Origin: Romanomermis culicivorax
Lineage: Eukaryota; Nematoda; Enoplea; Mermithida; Mermithidae
Length of the DNA: 64,000 nt
Assembly: GCA_963922205.1 (NCBI GenBank)
Contig: CAWUHX010000353.1
Location: 186,001-250,000, forward strand
Reading direction: 5' to 3'
Of the stretch, positions 23,001-35,000 are shown in pieces. Each line of letters opens with the position of its first letter. The first letter of the stretch is position 1. The position numbers and the translations under genes were made by a program. The notes beneath the pieces were generated by a model. The model had not been told where the DNA came from, ran no database searches, and worked only from the letters and a program-made list of their open reading frames with translations.

Positions 23001-26000
23001 ATTTTTTTTCTCCAACTTTGTATAAACCCTGAACTACCGACCGACGCCGAAATATGCGAATTATCAATAACTAAACAATGCTATAAAAGAATGTGGACGG
23101 ACCACTCAGTTTATATAAATTAACAATTCGAAGTCGGTCAAAAGGTTTACCGTGGGCATCAGCATATAACCAAAAATATAGAATAAAACAAGAATGATTT
23201 CATCATCATTTGTTCTTCTTTCTGTGGCACTCCATTGAAATGCAAATTTGTCTACGCCTGCCCAATGCCCATTGCCGATTTGCATGTTGACTTACCGAAA
23301 ACGAAATGGACAGCAGCAGGATGTCCAACAAATCGCCCAATCACATGAGGATACCCCTATTTTTCTACGTTGATTGCTTTTTCGCTTGCGATTGTAATTT
23401 AATTCAATGATCGTGAGTATCACTATTATGTATCACAGGAAATTTACGCCCATATTAACGATGTGGACGCTGTCGTCGGTATTCTAGATATTCGGAAAAC
23501 GAAGGGTCAACCGTCGGCGAAAGAAGAAGTTCTAGCCTTAGAATGCGCAGGTATTAATCGTAAAGTGTGTAGTTCAGTTTCATAAAATTCATAGTGATTA
23601 TAATATTGACTAAGAACAACCGCTTATACAGGGTGAGCCAAAAAAAAGGCAACCGGTGCTGACCTCATAACTTTTGGACGGATGAAGCTCTTTCAATGCT
23701 GCACTAGATTGCCCTGTTTGTCTTTGCTATAAGGACCAAATTTTATGCTCCTAGAATTTATGGTTACTGTAGAAACAGAAATTTAGTAAAAGTGGTCATT
23801 TTTCAAAAAGTAAAATTTGTCAAATCAAAGTAAAAGTTGTCCTATCGTGGGAAAAGTTGTGTAAAGCTTTTAACACACAATAATACTTCAAGAGTCACCC
23901 ATATTTGTAGGTTACACGTAATTTAAAGTCATAAACTTCTTGTTTTAAATTTCGCCAAAATCAAAAGCTTTCATTTTGAAATGCGAAAAAACAAAATCAA
24001 TTCTGTCATTGATCAGATCGAAAAACGATTATAATTATTAGTGAAACAGAAAGTAGGACACACTAAAATAGCTCTCTTGTAGTTTACAGCTGTTATATGC
24101 TTTTCATGATTGGATCTATTGTACTTTTCTGTTGTAAGACACGTTGATTTTGTTAATTTTTGTCAATTTTCAAAAGTTTATTTGAAAAAAATCAATGTTT
24201 AGTATTTTTGATTCCAGTCAGTCAATATTGGAGCAATCTGGCTGAAACTTTGCAGTTTTTATGCTAGATGTTCTATCTATCGACTGCAGGAAACCGCATT
24301 AAAAAAGCTCCATCCATTCGAAAGCTATGCAAGTCAGTACCGATCGACTTTTTTTTGGCTCACCCTGTAGTTTTATTGAATTGTGTACCCATCATCTGCA
24401 TTGTGCAGAAATGACCCAAATTTTTTCCACACACGAAAATTTTTTCCTTTCGAAGTTAAAATCATTTTAAAAATGTGTAAAATGAGTGAAAATTGTAGAT
24501 TGCAAGGAGAAGCTTGAAAATTATTTGATTTTATAGTGTTGTAGTGTGTTTCCGCCGATTTTGTCATTTTTTGTCCATCCACACATGAGGCCCACAAGTA
24601 CCAAGTGGAGCGAGCAACGCGCACCATCAACAGCAGTCTTACTGTAGTGCACGTTGGTACGCGTGCGCTGGCTCTCGGTGTGTGCATTATCATTGTTTAA
24701 TAACGTACGTTTTTTCCCTATTAGTCATATAGCATACTCGCTGCCACTCCCCGCACGCCCCTTTTTGTTTGTTTTCTCCCTAGTGCCTGGGAGTGAATCG
24801 TTTATACTCTTGCCCAGCGGCATTTGTAAGTAAGTGTTTTTTATTGCATAAGATAAAATTGAAGAAAGGTTTTCTTTCTCGTATCTATCTTAGTTTGGGA
24901 GACAATTAAGGAAATATCTTTTCCTTAGTTAGTAGGGTTATCATTGTCGGGTTTAAGTACTATTAATTAGGTAAATTGGGTAAGCGTGAGGGTGGGAAAT
25001 ACATACTTTAAGGGCAAACCCTGGGATCCCACTCCTGCCTAACTCATCAGCCCCCAACTCATTTTTCGAATACAACACTGTGACCATTTGGATTGTATGC
25101 TTCTTTTCCCCGCCATTGCGCTGCATCCGAATAGGACCCCAAGTTTCAAAACTCAACCGCGCCGCAGTTGTGCCAAAGGTTACAAAACAGGTTATTATAC
25201 CCTTCCGAAAAAGATGCTGAAAGTAAGCCACACTCGGCCAGATCTCCCACGTCTCCCATCGGGATCCAGCTCACCTAATGCTACCACAGCCGCGCGTCGT
25301 GCCCCAATTTTTGACCAAGTATTACCGTCGCGGCCGACAAATATTACACAATCATCAGCCGTACCCATGGTAAGCCTCCCGCCGCATAATCCACCCTTGT
25401 CTACTTTCAGTAGCTCCGCGTTAGACAGGACTGCACAGACTCAAGTACCACTCATTCCCGCAACCCCCACGATAGTCAATTCACATGTGCCACTGCCCTT
25501 GAGTCAAGACCCACTTATCACCGCCATTATATGTGCTAGCGCATCGGCCGTATCACAAATACGTTTCCGCTACTACTCTGAATACGGGCGCACTCAATCA
25601 ATCAACTTCTGCCACCAACATGGTCATCCCTTCTAAAGAAATAGCATCTGCAGCCCCGATTGTGAGCCCCGGGATCATTTGTTGGAACGCAACAGGTCAT
25701 GCCTTCCGAGATCCATGCCACATCTGTTCGTCCATTTGCCAGATTGACAACCTCACGCCGTCATCAAAGACTTCATCGGCAAATACGCCTCCACCAGAGC
25801 TTTCCAAATCCCAATCAAACTTGGCGCCGTCAAAGCACACGCCCTCATCGACACCAGTGCCCAATGCTCTGTATTGTCTTCAGGATTCGTCAAACGCCCA
25901 TTCGACAAACAATCGCTCGAACTCCCGCTATGTGGTATAATCAAAGTGGCCGACAGTGCCGTCGTCAATGCTCATGGTCCAGTAGTCCTCACAATGCAAT

Positions 26001-29000
26001 CCCGGTTCAGTGAACATATGATCTTTACACCATCACCCTACGCTTCCCCGTTTCCAACACTTTCACGTAGGAGGGGGTATCTTCTTTAATGTTAGGTTCT
26101 GTTCCGCGTGAGGCCATTCAGTTTACTTCCGCCCAACCCTGGCTGCATTCACTCTCATAAGACTAACTGGGAAAGGTTGATTTTAGCTCCCATTGACATA
26201 GTGGTGTTTGTATTGCTTTGTTGTAACCGTAGTTTTGCATTTTCCTACTTTACACTTTCTTCACCTTTCAGCAGCTTATTCTTTACTTATTTCATTTCTA
26301 TTTCTGGCTTCCACCAGCAATAGTCGTATCTTCCAGCCGCTCTCAAAAATATTTTTTTTCAACATGACAACACCGCCAACTATTCCGCCTCCGCAGCCAA
26401 TGAACCCCTACCGTACGGCGAATCCATAAATGCCAACTAATGTTAGGTACGATGGGCAGAACTCCAGCCACATCAGAAGGATTTGAGCTTCTGCTGCGAC
26501 AGTTTTTTATTTTCAACACTTTCTTTGCTATACTTTTGCATGCTCTCTTCTGCTTGGGACCCCATGGGAACCCCCTCACTCTGTAGCCCCACGCCAGAGT
26601 CCATGGTCAGCCGCCGCGATCCTGTCATTGTCAAGTTGTGGCAATTACTACGCCCCTGCTTTGACCCCTGCATACGACAACTCTTGTCATCTTGCTATCG
26701 TAGACCGATCCAGTTGACAAAATGCACTGGTCAAAGTGACATCGCCGCCCAAGCAACCATTTCCCCAGGGCATGCCCATCTCTCCGCGCAGCATACAACA
26801 CCATATCCCATTGGTTTTGTTCTACAGTCAACCATTTGAATCCATTTGGCTCCCTTGATCTGGTACCCACTGAGTTTTATGTCGAATATGGCGCCCACTT
26901 TTCTTTAGAAAACAATGTCAAACAGATGATCCGTGCCACTGATTTGGAAAGTTGGTATGTCTCCCTGTTCGCCCAACCTCCAAACATATTGCTGCCGCCG
27001 ATCTTTCTTTCACCCGGAAGTTTGGGGGTGGCTTTGGCCGCCCAGCCCATGCCAAACTTCTGTGGCAACACTCTGGTCGGCATCGACACTGAGTCAATTA
27101 TGGCCGGGGATATAAAAAGTTTCCAGTTTGCCATGCCCATGCCAGCCGATTCAGGTGTCCAGCTATTCGCTATACCTTCAACTCCCGTTCCCCAATGGAA
27201 CGATGTTCGTTTTTGAAACCTTCACTGCCACTCCAGAAGACTGGACAGCATTATTCTCCCTGGTCGACGGCAAACACACCATCGTCATTTCCTTCGATTG
27301 AGCTGACTACTGGGTAGGAATATACACTCTTTTAGGTACCCAGTTTTGAACCGATCATCAAAAAGAGAATAAGGATCCGGTCATCAACGCGATCCATTTT
27401 GATGCACACCGCCTGATCCGCAACATCGATGTCTCCCTGCGGCTGTAGGAGCTGGCTCAGCAGATAGGGTCTTTCCCGGAAAAGCGTACCTTGAAAGCTA
27501 CCCTTTCCACCATGTGGGCGCTGGATGTTTCGAAACTCAGGCTAAAGTTCCCAGCCCCTTTGCGATTCTTCAACAACCTGGCAACATCGTTCCTACAATC
27601 AGACGTCCTCGCGTACGCGGCCCTTGATGCCTATTACCCGCTTTTATTGTTTTTGGCTTTCGGCCCTTACGGCTTCGTCCCCGAAGTATACAATGCTCCC
27701 ATGTTGTTTCCCCACGACTCCTTGGACGCCACCAAAATCGACCACCTCGCCGAGACATTAATAGCTGCTTTTCACAACGTCGCGTTAACGGATGTTCTAT
27801 GCGCCGACTCCGCGGACAAAATTTATTCCACTATCTTGCAAATCGCCCTCCCAGCGATTATGGAAGACGAGGTTCTCTCGGCATATAAATTTTTCATGTT
27901 TGATAGCACATCCTCCGACCACAGTCGGTCATTTTGTTTAGGAATGGTGCCCAACAGTTTTCCAAACATCAAAATATTAACGTGCATGACACATCCCAAG
28001 CTTCTCACCCCCCCCCCGAAAGTGCCCAAAGACAAAAAGATGAATGGAACAAGTCGCTGGATGTATCAGACGAGGAAGACCCGGCTCTCCAACCTCGATC
28101 GATGTTCAATGACCCAAAACGCCTTCAAGCAGTCGTTACTTCAGCCATGAAGAGCAGGCTCACAGACCCGCTCATCAAATTACTCAACTTTCCGGTTTCG
28201 CCTATGTACAAATTAGCCATCCGGGATTGCATTCCATTCGATCCTGATCTGGCTTTGCCTCTGATTCCCCATGAGGTAGATGACATGTGGATCGAACGAG
28301 TCGCCGCCGACCAACCGCTCCACGATCAAACCTACCAGGGTACCCATTACTGTTATCTCCCCTCCACTATTCTTAGTCTTTTGCGGGTGGATGGCGACTG
28401 GTTTTGACACCTAACAACTTGCATGCCGTTGGCCGTGCTTTTGGCTTCACCTTGTTCCACCACGGAATACGCCTATGTCAATGATTTGCTAATTTGCCAC
28501 ACTCAAAATTTGGATCCGGCCACGGGTACCGTCTTTCACTAATGCATGTGGTACCGCACTGACGGCAACCCCCGAACCCGTCTCACCGATTGGATGAACC
28601 GAATACTAGAGCGAGAGCCGTCTTTTGCAAGTGATCCCCGAACCTACGTCTGCAACCACTTTGCTCTGCGCCCGATCATCTTCAATGACGATTTCCACAT
28701 GGAAACCACCGTAGAACAAATCGATATTGACTAGACGGACTATACGGCCAACCCCTATAGCCGTTTTTATTTCTATTCGCAGTTGCTCAACATCATCGAC
28801 TTTCAAAATCGATTTTCATTTCCCGCCCCGGTGTACATGTACTCCTTGCGGACTACGGCCTTGGTGCACACGCTCACCGCCGAGGAACTCCTCGATCACC
28901 CCACTTCGGGGATAGACGTAGAGCCCGTGGATGAAGAGCTTTTGAACATGCGGATCTTCCACCTGAACATGGCAAAGCTGCCGCCATCAACTGATGTGTA

Positions 29001-32000
29001 GGCCCTTCCTATGCTTGCTGCCCCAGCTGATCTTACGGCAACAGCCACTCAAATAACCGATTTTTTGAAATTGACCCTCGACGATATATCGACCCTCGCG
29101 CCGGTGCCGATGGACGAATCTACTCTGGTCCAACCCACTGCGATAGATGCCGGAAAGAAAACAACCACAGATCAAATGCTAACCGATATACCTGAAGAAA
29201 GCACCGTCGACCAGTCCACATCAAAAGACGTCGTGCCTGCAGAACCCCCAACAATGTTGCCTTCAAGGACGCCTGCCGCGGACCCACCCATTTATTTGGC
29301 CACTTCAGCAATTCCGCCCTGACTTCCAATTATTGCCACTGTTGACGCTGCTAGGTATAGTGCTCCTATTCATTTCTCGCAACATATTATTTCAGATCAG
29401 CATTGGCTGCAGCCCTCACGGCGTACCACTTCCCGTTGCCACCGCCCGGTATGCTGTTCCCTGAACAGCATTAGATGGATTATCGGGATGCGCTCAAAGA
29501 GGAAATACAACATATTTTGCTGCTGCAACCAACTACGGTACCAGTTCCTCAAGTTGCTCAAGTGGCTGTACAGCCCCCTGCAGCACTGCTGCCCCCGCCA
29601 GTACCTCAACCATCACCGCCTGTGACTCTATTGCCGCCGACGGGGCCTATGGATGTTCAAACCCCTCAGGCACCCAGCACGTCTGCGCCAGCTTTAGATT
29701 GTCATGGCCAACCTATCCGAAAACCCAGAGGTTATGAGCACTCCGTGAAACCCAATCACCACCCAAATTGACCGACTATATTAGCCCATTGCATCGCAAT
29801 GCCAAAATCCAGAATTGCATGGTATCCTTGAAAAATCTGCTGAAACCAGTGTTCAAGGTTCCGTTTCTGCTGCAGCCCCCGATAGATGTGGAACCAGCCA
29901 TGTCATCTTCCACATCGCTACAGCCTACAGCTACATCGCTGCTGCTCATGGCCCCGACGTCCGCCACAGCAACTACCATAACACACACCACCCCACTGCC
30001 ACCCACGGCCTCGACGTCCACCACCGCAACTACCATAACACACACCACACGACTAGCCCCTACGGCCCCGATGTCCTTTCAAACCACTACGCCCGCTCAA
30101 CCATCATTGGTCATTACGACAGGACCGGTACTCAGAGCCACCCCGCGGCCCCTACCACCCAAAGCTTCGAACCACGCTTGCCGAGCGAGGCCACCATATT
30201 GCTGAATTACACAAAGTTCCGAACCACGGATTCACTGCACTGTTTTACAATGGGGACGCCACGTTATCCGCCTTGTATCAATTCATCCATCGAGTTTTTC
30301 TCCCAGCAAACCTTGCATGAGATGGATTCCATCAATTTTTTCGGGGGCCTTGGCGTTCGCATCACCATGGCCGTTCACATTTGTGCAAGGAATGCATCAC
30401 TGGCGCTATATCAATATTTCCGAGCTCACTACCACACTACGTATCAAGAACAACAACCATCTGTATTGCCTGACGTCGCTGGCTTATTCTGCCATGGGTC
30501 GCCAGCCTCTGGGCCAAGGAGCTCGGCGTAGTCGATGCCGTCCACACTGCCCATTTGGCACTCTTTTGTATGAAGCGCGAGGCCTAGACAACGCGTTGTG
30601 TCTATTACAAGCTTACAACACTGCTGTCAGCTTAATCGACAGCTGGATGGCCTATCCGCAATATTGGCCGTTTGAACAACCCCTGGAAAACGCTGACATC
30701 CAGAGAATCTACCTCCAATAACATGGTGAAACCACCCGTCCCGTGCCCCTGCTGCGTTCGCAAGATTTTTCTGCCCAGTGGAACTTGTTGCCACCGAGAC
30801 CATTGCAGTTAACAGGGTTACCCTGGGACCGCCCCTCTTTGATCGCCACGCAGCTCCCCCCCCCCGCGGCGTGAATCCTCTTTCACCGCTAAGTTCGCAA
30901 ACTTTCACTTGGTCTTCCCGCCGACGCGATACTGCCGACTAGGGCCGCTATCCTCGCCACTCACATTCCATTCGTTTCGATTTTTTTGATTTTTTTCCCA
31001 CATTTCTCCACACATTTTATTAATACCATCATTCTTCTAGGAAAAATCTAAACCGAAAGTATTACAAATTATCTCTAGAATACATTGTCCAACATTTCGG
31101 TAACTTCTTTTTTCAAAAATTCTCTGGCGTGACGCATCGGAAGTTAAGTGTGCATGGTTTTCATGATTTGAAGTTTCTCATCTATTCATCAATTAGTAAT
31201 CTTCAATATTAGGTTCGGATTTTGTCGAAAATTGAGCTACAATATTGATCTTCATGAATTCTTTCTCTCACTTCAAGTTTTCTGAACTTTGTAAACACAA
31301 ATTTTGTTATTGGGAAACTGCCCGATTTTTGACTGAAAATGCAAACCTTTTATTTTAGAGATAAAGGTTGAAAAGGCTAAATTTCCAGCATTCTAGAAAA
31401 TCAAAATGTAGAAATTGAATCAAATGAAAAATCGATTGAAATCTATAAATCATCAGCTCTAAATACCAGAAATGACAGCAGCAACTATTAATTTTGTCTA
31501 ATCAAGCTAAAATAACGTTTTTGAGCTAGAAAAACGGGTACTTTACATTATTTTCCTAGCAATCTATAATTTTCGCTCATTTCAGATTTTTCAATTTATT
31601 TAAACTTCGAACGGAAAAAATTTTCGTGTGCGGAAAAAATTTTGGGTCATTTCCGCACGGTGCGGGATTGAGCAAAATTAATAGTTGCTGCTGTCATTTC
31701 TGTGATTAGAGCTGAAGATTTATAGATTTCAATTGATTTTTCAATTGACCCAATTTCTGGATATTTATAGCCTAGAACATTGGATAGTGAATCTTCTTAA
31801 TCCTCATCCCTGAAATAAAAGCTTTCCATTTTCCGTCGAAAATCGTGTATTCATTTTCCCAATGGCACTAAGTTGAGAAAACTTCAGGCGAAAGAAACTA
31901 TTCATGAAGGGCAATAATAAATTTCAATTCCCAATTAATCCAAACCGACTGTTGAAGATTACTGATCGATAATCGAGATGCAGAACTTCAAATCATGAAA

Positions 32001-35000
32001 ACCATACAGGTTTAACTTTTCCGGTACGTAAGCACTGGAGAATTTTTGAACACAGGAGCTACTGAAAATTGGAGAATGCATTCTAGATATAACTTCTAAT
32101 ACCCTCAGTTTAGATTTCCCCTAGAAAAATGATGCTATCAAATATGGAGAAATGTGGGGAAAATCAACAAATTTATATTCATCGTGAAATTTCCAATTCT
32201 CACTATACAGTATAAACACTTTAACACTATAAACACAATAAAGCAAACTTTTGAACTAATAAATTGTACAAAAATGCACCTTTTTATCAATGCCAGCAGT
32301 AGAAATTCCCCCCAAAAAAATCCGTTTTTTTCGGAAAATGCCCAAAAATGTTTCCACACAGCCCAAAAACAGTCCGCACTGTGCGGCAAAAGACCCTGAT
32401 TGTATCTCTGGCAGCCTCCTATTTTTTTGTTTTTCTCCTTTTTATGATTTCTGTTTTATTGTGTTATTTGATTTCAATCCTTGTCAGTTATAATAACTTT
32501 GTCAATAATTCCTTCCGTGATCGTTCAATTTCGATGCGCACAGTGTTTTTTTAATACAGAGTCTGTACTGGATCGTTAAAATTTGTTCGTTTTCATAATC
32601 TGGAATATGTCTGCATCTGTTGTGTCTCGTAATAATTGCTTTCGATTTTTTGTTTCTGTCAAGTATCATCTATTTCTTAGGCAACTATACCGAAGCTTTG
32701 CCATTCCACGAGCTATTATTGACCAAGGAGCCAGGAAAACTATGTAATCATAAAGCACTGATCAAGTGTCTTTTACATTTGAACCAATCGAATTTGGCGC
32801 TTCGATATTTGGATGGGTTGATAAAAAAGACGTGAACTTTTACTCTAAGTTCATTTTGCTATCTCGCTCCAACATTTTTCAATTTTCAGCCCAGATCTGG
32901 AAGGCAAAATCCGTCCTTACAAAATAGAAACACTGTGTAAATTAGCTGATTGGGACACTCTGACGGCAGAACTTGACAAGGTAAAATGATATTCATTCCA
33001 TGACTGTCATTCTTATTCATGAAAGTTACCATTACCTGGCCGACATTTTTAATCCAAAGTTTCATTCCCTATTTGGAAATTGTTGATTTTTTATCTTTGT
33101 TATTACTATCGCTACTATTGTTGTAGGCGAAAATTAGCATAGCGTCAATCCGAGAATATTGCCCCAAATTATTGAAATAACATCTCATACCGTTTTCAGA
33201 ACGAAACATTGAACACATGGGGTCAAAATGTTGCCGACCTGCTTCAGTCTTCGAAAAAGAATGACGTAGATTTTTTCGGCAAAAAACTGGAAACTGTTCG
33301 CAACCACGTAGTTCGCCGTTTGCAAACTACGATCTTAGGTTCATCCGCTTACGATCGGGCCTATAAACATATTTTGAGGTTAGATCTGTCAGTCTTTGTT
33401 TGGCTTGGCTATGGTCTTCACCCATCTTGTCTTTAATTTTGTACGAAGATTATATGAATTTTATATTGGTATAATTTTAGGCTTCACATGATCTCAGAAA
33501 TATACCAAGGAATTACGATTTTCTCACAATCGGCTAAGGCTGCCGACCCGAAAGTTTCGGCGTCAGAATTAATTGATATTTGGGATAAAAGGTTCGATGC
33601 CGTTCAAGTATGCATAAACTGCGTTTTACTAAACCTGTAGTACATTGAAAAAAACGATGCGGCAATTTTAAGGCTTCAGCCGACGTTCAAAATTGTGTTT
33701 TGGAAACTAGGCGTCAAATTTGGAGTTTATTCGATACAAAATCAAACGAAAATAACGACTTAATCAGTAAAAGCATTAAGAGAAGCTGGTTACAAAGTCT
33801 TCAAATCGCTAGAAGGTAAGGCGGGTGGCGCCTCAAGATTCGCACATTTGGCATACAAATTATATTATTATTGCAGGAGTGGTCATCTCCAATCAGCTGT
33901 TAGTCTTTTGGCAAAAGTTAAGGCGCTAAATTTGCCAGAAGCGTTCGAGGAAGAGGCGAAAATTCTATGGATGAAGGTCAATTTCGTTTTCCTCATTTAG
34001 TTTTCGGAAATAATACTCTCTCAGTTTTTTTCGTGCTTTGATTTTATGTTTCTTTGTCCAATGTTTCTTTACTTTCTTCAGGGAGAAAAAGATTCTGCCA
34101 CGAATTGTTTATCGAGAGGAATCAATGAGCATTACAGACATATTCTAAATGGAGAATCGAATAAATCGAATTCACATGCGTCGGTTAATCAACGCCTAGC
34201 TTTTGCTAAGGTTTGTTGTGCAGGTCTTTCCATAGGGTTTAAAGAAAGATAGGTTTGGTTTGGCCTGAACTTGTTAGAGCTATTCCTTGGCTAGACCTCG
34301 GATATTGCTCAACAGTTCAGTCCCCCAGACCGTGCAACAACAACTACTAACTTACCTTCTCTGAGGGGCCTCACAACGGCTCCTCCTAGCCTCCCAGGAG
34401 AGAAAGACTTCTCCTCAGGAAATAACTTACCTGAAGGATCCCTAGAATGGTCTTCCTTCTGCTTGCCGCCTGCAAGCACCTGCGCCTGGGCCTTTGGCCC
34501 TTCGCTGCTACCGTAATCGACGCTAAAATAATATACAAGTATTATATAACAAATAGTAAAAAGAAGGCGGACGAACCACTGGAGAATTTATGCAAATTAA
34601 AACAATAAGGTCGGTGAAAGGTTTTACTAGTGGACTAACCATAAACTAACCAAGAAATATAATAATAAACAAGAATGAGTTTTCATAATCATTTCCGTCT
34701 TTCTGTGGTGCTCCGTTGCTATGCAAATGTCTGCGCCACCGGTCGTCCACTTCGTTGATTTGCATGTCGACTTCCCAATCGCGACTTTGCCAGCAACAGG
34801 GTGCCCAACAGGTTCGAATGGCTTCTTTTTTTAGAAATGTTCATATTCGTGTTCACATTTTTATGCAGAAATTATAGAATGAGACGTCATGCATTACTCA
34901 TTCCAACTAAGTCATCGTATTTTAGAATTCAACTTTTTATGCGTGTGTACGTAACGTCAAATGATTTAAATTTTTAGTTTGCTGGCAGCAATCCTCAAAT

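Larger units (their letters stand above)
19188..23031. mobile_element. hAT-like CAGGG-ended element, ~3.8 kb, with nested insertions
   Basis: The ends CAGGGTTCATAC (19188) and GTATAAACCCTG (ending 23031) are inverted, followed inward by cctggaaaacacagggaatt on the left and its counterpart on the right. LTR sequence lies on both sides. It contains a CATAC MITE (19509-19890), a TAA-flanked element (20339-22263) and GGCGC-loop hairpin motifs (20176, 22557, 22828). No transposase was seen. The flanking duplication is too decayed to state. Confidence 0.68.
18030..23330 (+). mobile_element. One LTR split into three collinear pieces by nested insertions
   Basis: Compared with the intact copies 34214-34810 and 50236-50832, LTR sequence appears as 18030 to about 18241 (from tgttgtgcaggtctttcc), about 19131-19187 (tctgacgtcagcaagg to cttcgtac) and 23032-23330 (actaccgaccgacgcc to aggatgtccaaca). 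The pieces are in the same order and orientation and together cover nearly all of the ~597-bp LTR. They are separated by a foldback element (18242-19130) and a CAGGG-ended element (19188-23031). The simplest reading is a single old solo LTR broken twice. Confidence 0.72.
24600..30960 (+). mobile_element. GC-rich decayed element with retropepsin-like and DEDDy-exonuclease-like coding remnants
   Basis: This 6-kb block differs sharply from the surrounding intron in base composition, being GC-rich with proline/threonine codons. All coding traces are on the + strand and broken by stops and frame changes. In order they are a low-complexity Pro/Ser/Thr segment (25.1-25.6 kb), a retropepsin-like domain (25754-26030), a segment leading to a DEDDy 3'-5' exonuclease (26836-27900), a further globular part (28546-29001), long Pro/Thr-rich linkers (29.0-30.1 kb) and a C-terminal piece (30.2-30.7 kb). 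No reverse transcriptase, integrase or DDE motif was recognised. Repetitive pieces such as [20 protein letters not shown] recall proteins of Romanomermis, from memory only. Class of mobile element unknown. Confidence 0.6.

Noticed and set aside
24373..24693. Minus-strand frame at the edge of the GC-rich block
   Set aside because: It covers the hAT-like arm and unrelated sequence and shows no protein resemblance.
28213..30908. Minus-strand frames across the GC-rich block
   Set aside because: They are GC-rich shadows of + strand coding remnants; the + strand frames carry the recognisable motifs.
30627..30908. Gly/Arg-rich minus-strand frame
   Set aside because: Composition follows from the GC-rich DNA on the other strand, with no domain and no splice context.
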